From Spartobacteria bacterium (GTDB taxonomy: Bacteria > Verrucomicrobiota > Verrucomicrobiia > Chthoniobacterales > UBA10450): DNA of 25,100 bases. Numbering within the stretch: the stretch's first letter is position 1; every line of letters begins with the position of its first letter. The stretch is taken from assembly GCA_021324035.1 (NCBI GenBank), contig JAJPJU010000291.1:1-25100 (forward strand), given 5' to 3'. Position numbers and translations under genes: made by a program. The notes beneath the pieces were generated by a model that was not told where the DNA came from, searched no databases, and saw only the letters and a list, made by a program, of their open reading frames with translations. Below, in pieces: positions 22,332 through 25,100 of this stretch.

Positions 22332-23351
22332 TTACTTTTTTGCCGCTTCCATCCGAAATACAGCGTAGGCCGAACGAGAAGGCCGGAGAGCCGGAGCGTC
22401 CGTGACAACGATTGTGGTTCCCGGTTCGACAAGGTCGTAAACTTTTTCAGCAAATGCCGGCGAGACGTGGACCCGGCGTCCAATCTCTTCCAGGGTCGTT
22501 GTTCCCTCTGTTCTCACCGCCATCCAGCGGTGGGCCGGGCGATCCGGGACAAAGGAGCTCGGATTTTCGCCGATCCCCTCGAGCATCGTGAAAGCGTGAC
22601 CACCTAATCGCTTCCGTGGATTGTCGATTTCAAAAGGCGCCCGCCCGATGGGGATTCCGTTGCGATAAACGTAGATAGTTTTGTCCGCTCCGCTGGCCAG
22701 AATGGTGATCGGCCCATCCGGGCTTCGTTCAGGAGACCATTCGAATTCACCATTAACCGAACCGGAGAAATCTTCTGACGAGCCGGTCGGCGAAAGCAGA
22801 ATTCCGGGATGCGCGGCGATAGTCGGCTCGGGTCGTTTTTCGTCCACAACGATCACCGTCGTGCCGCGAGTTGTGATCGAGTAGAGTCTCTTCGCGAAAT
22901 TGCGCGGCAACCGGATGCAACCGTGACTCGCGGGATAACCGGGAAGATCGCCGCCGTGCAGTGCCACTCCTTCCCAGGTCAGCCGCTGCATGAACGGCAT
23001 CGGCGCGTGATTGTACCTGTTTGAAAAATGCGTGACCTCTTTTTCCAAAATCGTAAAGACGCCAGCCGGCGTTCTGCGTCTATTTGTTCCACTGCTGATG
23101 CTTGAATAAGCGATTCGGACACCGTTGCGATAGGCGCTCAGCGTTTGGTCCGGCAAATCGATGATCATGACCAGTGGACCGCTCGGGGCCAGCTCTGGTT
23201 CCCAGAAGAACTTTCCAGCCGGCAAAACGCCGACCTGACGATTAGCTGCAAATGTCGTGGTCGGGAATGTCGCCAGACAAACCGCGCCACAAAGCCTAAC
23301 AAGTCTCAGTCCCTTCCAACTCAAGAGGTTGTTCCACCCTATCCGCCTCAT
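22332..23351 (-). CDS. L,D-transpeptidase (YkuD family) with degenerate second domain
   Basis: A 339-residue exported cell-wall enzyme. A signal peptide covers about residues 15-36 (hydrophobic LCGAVCLATF, then FAANRQ). The YkuD domain lies at about 58-172, with active-site His132 (LHGGDLPG) and the catalytic motif SHGCIRLP at 142-149 (Cys145). It forms 3-3 crosslinks in peptidoglycan or attaches proteins to it. Residues about 208-320 look like a second copy of the first half of the domain (WSPERSPDGPITIL versus WEPELAPSGPLVMI; YVYRNGIPI versus SAYRNGVRI) but without the His/Cys active site. The ATG at 23351 has no strong ribosome binding site. It is divergent from hsp20 across a 164-base gap and is followed after 114 bases by the CBS-led operon. 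Confidence 0.92.
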   Translation of the reverse strand: MRRIGWNNLLSWKGLRLVRLCGAVCLATFPTTTFAANRQVGVLPAGKFFWEPELAPSGPLVMIIDLPDQTLSAYRNGVRIAYSSISSGTNRRRTPAGVFTILEKEVTHFSNRYNHAPMPFMQRLTWEGVALHGGDLPGYPASHGCIRLPRNFAKRLYSITTRGTTVIVVDEKRPEPTIAAHPGILLSPTGSSEDFSGSVNGEFEWSPERSPDGPITILASGADKTIYVYRNGIPIGRAPFEIDNPRKRLGGHAFTMLEGIGENPSSFVPDRPAHRWMAVRTEGTTTLEEIGRRVHVSPAFAEKVYDLVEPGTTIVVTDAPALRPSRSAYAVFRMEAAKK

Positions 23352-23515
23352 GAGGTCAACTTGTATCCCCCGGGTCAGTCAAGCTCTTCGCGATTTGCTA
23401 ATCGTTCTTCATTTCTTGGTGGCCGGACGCTCCGCAATTTCTGAACAGACTCTGACAAGGAAGGGTAGGCCCCGTTGCGCCGTCAGCCTTTCATTAAATT
23501 TACGAAAGGAAAATC

Positions 23516-23968
23516 ATGAACATGTTAACAACTTGGAACCCGTTTCGCGAACTCGACGAAGTTCAAAATCGCTTCAGTACATTCTTTGGCGGTTTTCCAC
23601 CTCGGTTATTCGGGAATGGGAAGAGTATCAAGACGACCGATTGGTCGCCACAGGTCGACATCCTCGAAGATGAGCACGAATACCTGATCAAGGCCGACCT
23701 GCCGGAGATGAAGAAAGAGGAAGTCAAAGTCACAATGGAGAATGGCGTCCTCTCGATCACAGGCGAGCGGAAGGTGGAGAAAGAAGAAAAGACCAAAAAA
23801 TTCCACCGCATCGAGCGCTCATACGGCAGCTTCGAGCGCACGTTTACCGTGCCGGAAGATGCCGATACGAAAAAAATCGCGGCCGATTTCCGCGATGGCG
23901 TATTGAAGGTTCACCTGCCCAAGGTTCCGGCACCGAAACCGAACCCGATCGAGGTCAAGGTCTCTTGA
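23516..23968 (+). CDS. hsp20: Small heat-shock protein, Hsp20/alpha-crystallin family
   Basis: A 150-residue ATP-independent chaperone. The N-terminal arm (WNPFRELDEVQNRF) precedes the alpha-crystallin domain (about 42-140), which contains YLIKADLPEMKKEEVKVTME and ends in the conserved GVLKVHLPK; a short C-terminal tail includes a VPAPKP-PI stretch resembling the I-x-I region. It holds unfolding proteins in oligomers. AAAGGAAAATC directly before the ATG at 23516 is a good ribosome binding site. The 164-base gap shared with the divergent transpeptidase presumably holds its promoter, but I see no CIRCE element or clear heat-shock promoter by eye. It is convergent with the LOG-family gene, with a strong inverted repeat between them. 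Confidence 0.95.
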   Translation: MNMLTTWNPFRELDEVQNRFSTFFGGFPPRLFGNGKSIKTTDWSPQVDILEDEHEYLIKADLPEMKKEEVKVTMENGVLSITGERKVEKEEKTKKFHRIERSYGSFERTFTVPEDADTKKIAADFRDGVLKVHLPKVPAPKPNPIEVKVS

Positions 23969-23977
23969 TTCGTTAAA

Positions 23978-24030
23978 CTGCCTGGCCGGCGCACAGACAA
24001 ATCGACTAATCGCAGCGCCGGTCAGGGCAG
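23978..24030. terminator. Hairpin between convergent hsp20 and LOG genes
   Basis: CTGCCTGGCCGGCGC (23978-23992) pairs with GCGCCGGTCAGGGCAG (24015-24030) with one bulge and one mismatch, leaving a 22-base loop. It lies in the 88-base convergent gap and could stop transcription from both sides. No run of T follows on either strand, so it is not a textbook intrinsic terminator. Confidence 0.45.
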
Positions 24031-24056
24031 TGAAGATATCCGACGCACAGACGGCG

Positions 24057-24878
24057 TTAAGTCGCGCTTTCCGGCAAGCCGCGTTCGCCAAGCCACGGCA
24101 AGTGACGGTGCGCTCGTCGCATCAGGTGGAGTCCAAACGGCACGATAGCCTTGCTTCGAATGTGCGCGATTGCGTCGTCCACCGAATCGGTTGCGTAAAT
24201 CAGATCGACATCGGAATCGCTGATCATTCCAGTCTTTGCCATTTTGCTGATGAAATCGATCATTTCGCGCCAATAATCCGTTCCCATAATCACGATCGGA
24301 AAATTTTTGATCTTGCCGGTCTGAATCAGCGTCATCGCTTCCGATAACTCGTCGAGCGTGCCGGCGCCCCCGGGCATGAACACGAACGCGTAGGAATATT
24401 TCACCAGCAGAGTTTTGCGAACGAAGAAGTAGTGCAATTTCACGCAGCGATCGAGATAAGGGTTCGGCGCTTGCTCGAGCGGCAGCTCAATGTTGCATCC
24501 GACCGAGCGGCCGCCGATTTCTTTCGCACCACGATTGGCTGCCTCCATGATTCCGGGCCCGCCTCCCGTCATTACGGTAAAACCAAGTTGCGCGACTGCT
24601 GCGCCCATCCTGCGGGCAAGATCATAGTATGGGGTGTCCGCTTTAACTCGCGCGGAGCCAAACACCGTCACGCAGGGTCCGACAAAATGCAGCACCCGAA
24701 ATCCACGAAGAAAATCGCGCATGACGCGCAACAGAGTGACGAATTCGTCCAGTCTTGATTTCGGACCTTCGAGAAAAATCTCATCGGCCCGTTCGGCAGG
24801 CGCGGTTGCCGCCGAGCGTTCGTCGCCCGTTTTCGCTACCGATATCGCAGCGTTCTTGTCCTGCGGATTATCTGACAC
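24057..24878 (-). CDS. LOG-family (TIGR00730) nucleotide phosphoribohydrolase
   Basis: A 273-residue protein. After an unstructured, charged N-terminal 35 residues and a helical region, the Rossmann-like LOG domain runs from about 68 to 255. Motif TGGGPGIMEAANRGA is at 104-118 and the signature PGGAGTLDE is at 169-177, both needed for the nucleoside-5'-monophosphate phosphoribohydrolase reaction. Proteins of this family were long annotated as lysine decarboxylases; the better-supported activity is release of the base from (cytokinin-type) nucleotides. Here purine-nucleotide turnover is more likely than hormone production (inference). The start is GTG at 24878, nine bases after the stop of the partial gene on the right. 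The hairpin at 23978-24030 lies just beyond its stop. Confidence 0.9.
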   Translation of the reverse strand: MSDNPQDKNAAISVAKTGDERSAATAPAERADEIFLEGPKSRLDEFVTLLRVMRDFLRGFRVLHFVGPCVTVFGSARVKADTPYYDLARRMGAAVAQLGFTVMTGGGPGIMEAANRGAKEIGGRSVGCNIELPLEQAPNPYLDRCVKLHYFFVRKTLLVKYSYAFVFMPGGAGTLDELSEAMTLIQTGKIKNFPIVIMGTDYWREMIDFISKMAKTGMISDSDVDLIYATDSVDDAIAHIRSKAIVPFGLHLMRRAHRHLPWLGERGLPESAT

Positions 24879-24887
24879 CGGCCGATC

Positions 24888-25100
24888 TTACCGCGCGGAT
24901 CCCGCCGGCGTGAAACTAAAAACCAGGATTTCGGCGTGGCGCGGTTGCCAATGGTGAAAGTCAACCCGGCGGAAGCGGCCGATCTGCCGGTCCTTCGCGT
25001 CATGGCCCGAATTCATCAAACCAAAGAGGGCTTGTGTTTCGGCTGGAGCGAACAAGGGTGAATCCAGGAACTCGGTGATCCAATTCATTTCGTGCGCGTC
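24888..25100 (-). CDS. C-terminal end of an unidentified gene (partial)
   Basis: The frame is open to the right edge, so this is probably the last 70 codons of a longer gene; the ATG at 25088 is a possible but unproven start. Codons mostly end in G or C, as in its neighbours. The visible part is hydrophilic with an aromatic/His-rich patch (VDFHHWQPRHAEILVFSFTP) and no family that I recognise. Its stop lies nine bases before the LOG gene start, which supports a shared transcript. The plus strand over the same stretch also carries a 36-codon frame, which looks less convincing. Confidence 0.4.
   Translation of the reverse strand, partial: DAHEMNWITEFLDSPLFAPAETQALFGLMNSGHDAKDRQIGRFRRVDFHHWQPRHAEILVFSFTPAGSAR

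Noticed and set aside
23420..23445. Possible sigma-54 promoter (GG...GC) before hsp20
   Set aside because: The spacing between GG and GC is wrong and the consensus bases are poor.

Overview
The window looks like chromosomal DNA of a free-living, probably soil-dwelling Gram-negative bacterium, moderately GC-rich by eye. Periplasmic adaptor, MacB/DevC-type permease and signal-peptide-bearing proteins point to a two-membrane cell. A large secreted protein with LamG, beta-propeller, Thr-Pro linkers and HYR domains, plus the mix of stress genes, resembles Verrucomicrobiota (Chthoniobacterales-like) or Acidobacteriota. This taxonomic guess is inference only; there is no rRNA or tRNA gene to test it.

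Layout. Almost everything is on the minus strand, in closely packed runs. Reading in the direction of transcription, block A (10066 down to 1) is: single-domain receiver, Zn-dependent alcohol dehydrogenase, tandem universal stress protein (USP), CtpF-like P-type ATPase, two small membrane proteins, a small cytosolic unknown, a DevC/DevA/DevB-like ABC exporter, and the N-terminal part of an ADP-forming acyl/acetyl-CoA synthetase that runs off the left edge. Block B (10355-15086) is the only long plus-strand run: the giant LamG/NHL/HYR secreted protein, a second single-domain receiver and a UbiA-family prenyltransferase. Block C (23351 down to about 15126, minus) is: L,D-transpeptidase, CBS-pair protein, dienelactone-hydrolase-like protein, phosphoribosyltransferase, DUF2267 protein, host-attachment/release-factor-like protein, a truncated AraC regulator, a second tandem USP, an erythromycin-esterase-family protein, a secreted unknown, a membrane unknown, and the N-terminal stub of another P-type ATPase. 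On the right, Hsp20 (plus) is divergent from the transpeptidase and convergent with a LOG-family nucleotide phosphoribohydrolase. The 3' end of an unknown gene sits at the right edge.

How it fits together. USPs, Hsp20, CBS-pair protein, CtpF-type ATPase, phosphoribosyltransferase, DLH-like hydrolase and erythromycin-esterase-family protein together match the classes in the mycobacterial DosR (hypoxia/dormancy) regulon. Here they are in contiguous operons beside a nucleotide-metabolism and release-factor-like cassette. No sensor kinase or DNA-binding response regulator is in the window; only two lone receiver domains and a truncated AraC protein are. I read this as a general survival (low energy, low oxygen, envelope stress) island. 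A perfect copy of the 10-bp DosR-box core lies just upstream of the receiver-ADH-USP-ATPase run, and a 26-nt near-repeat sits before two of the minus-strand genes. Many genes are joined by 4-bp stop/start overlaps, so translational coupling is common. No CRISPR array, insertion sequence, integrase, tRNA or rRNA was seen, and no gene-free stretch exceeds 300 bases.
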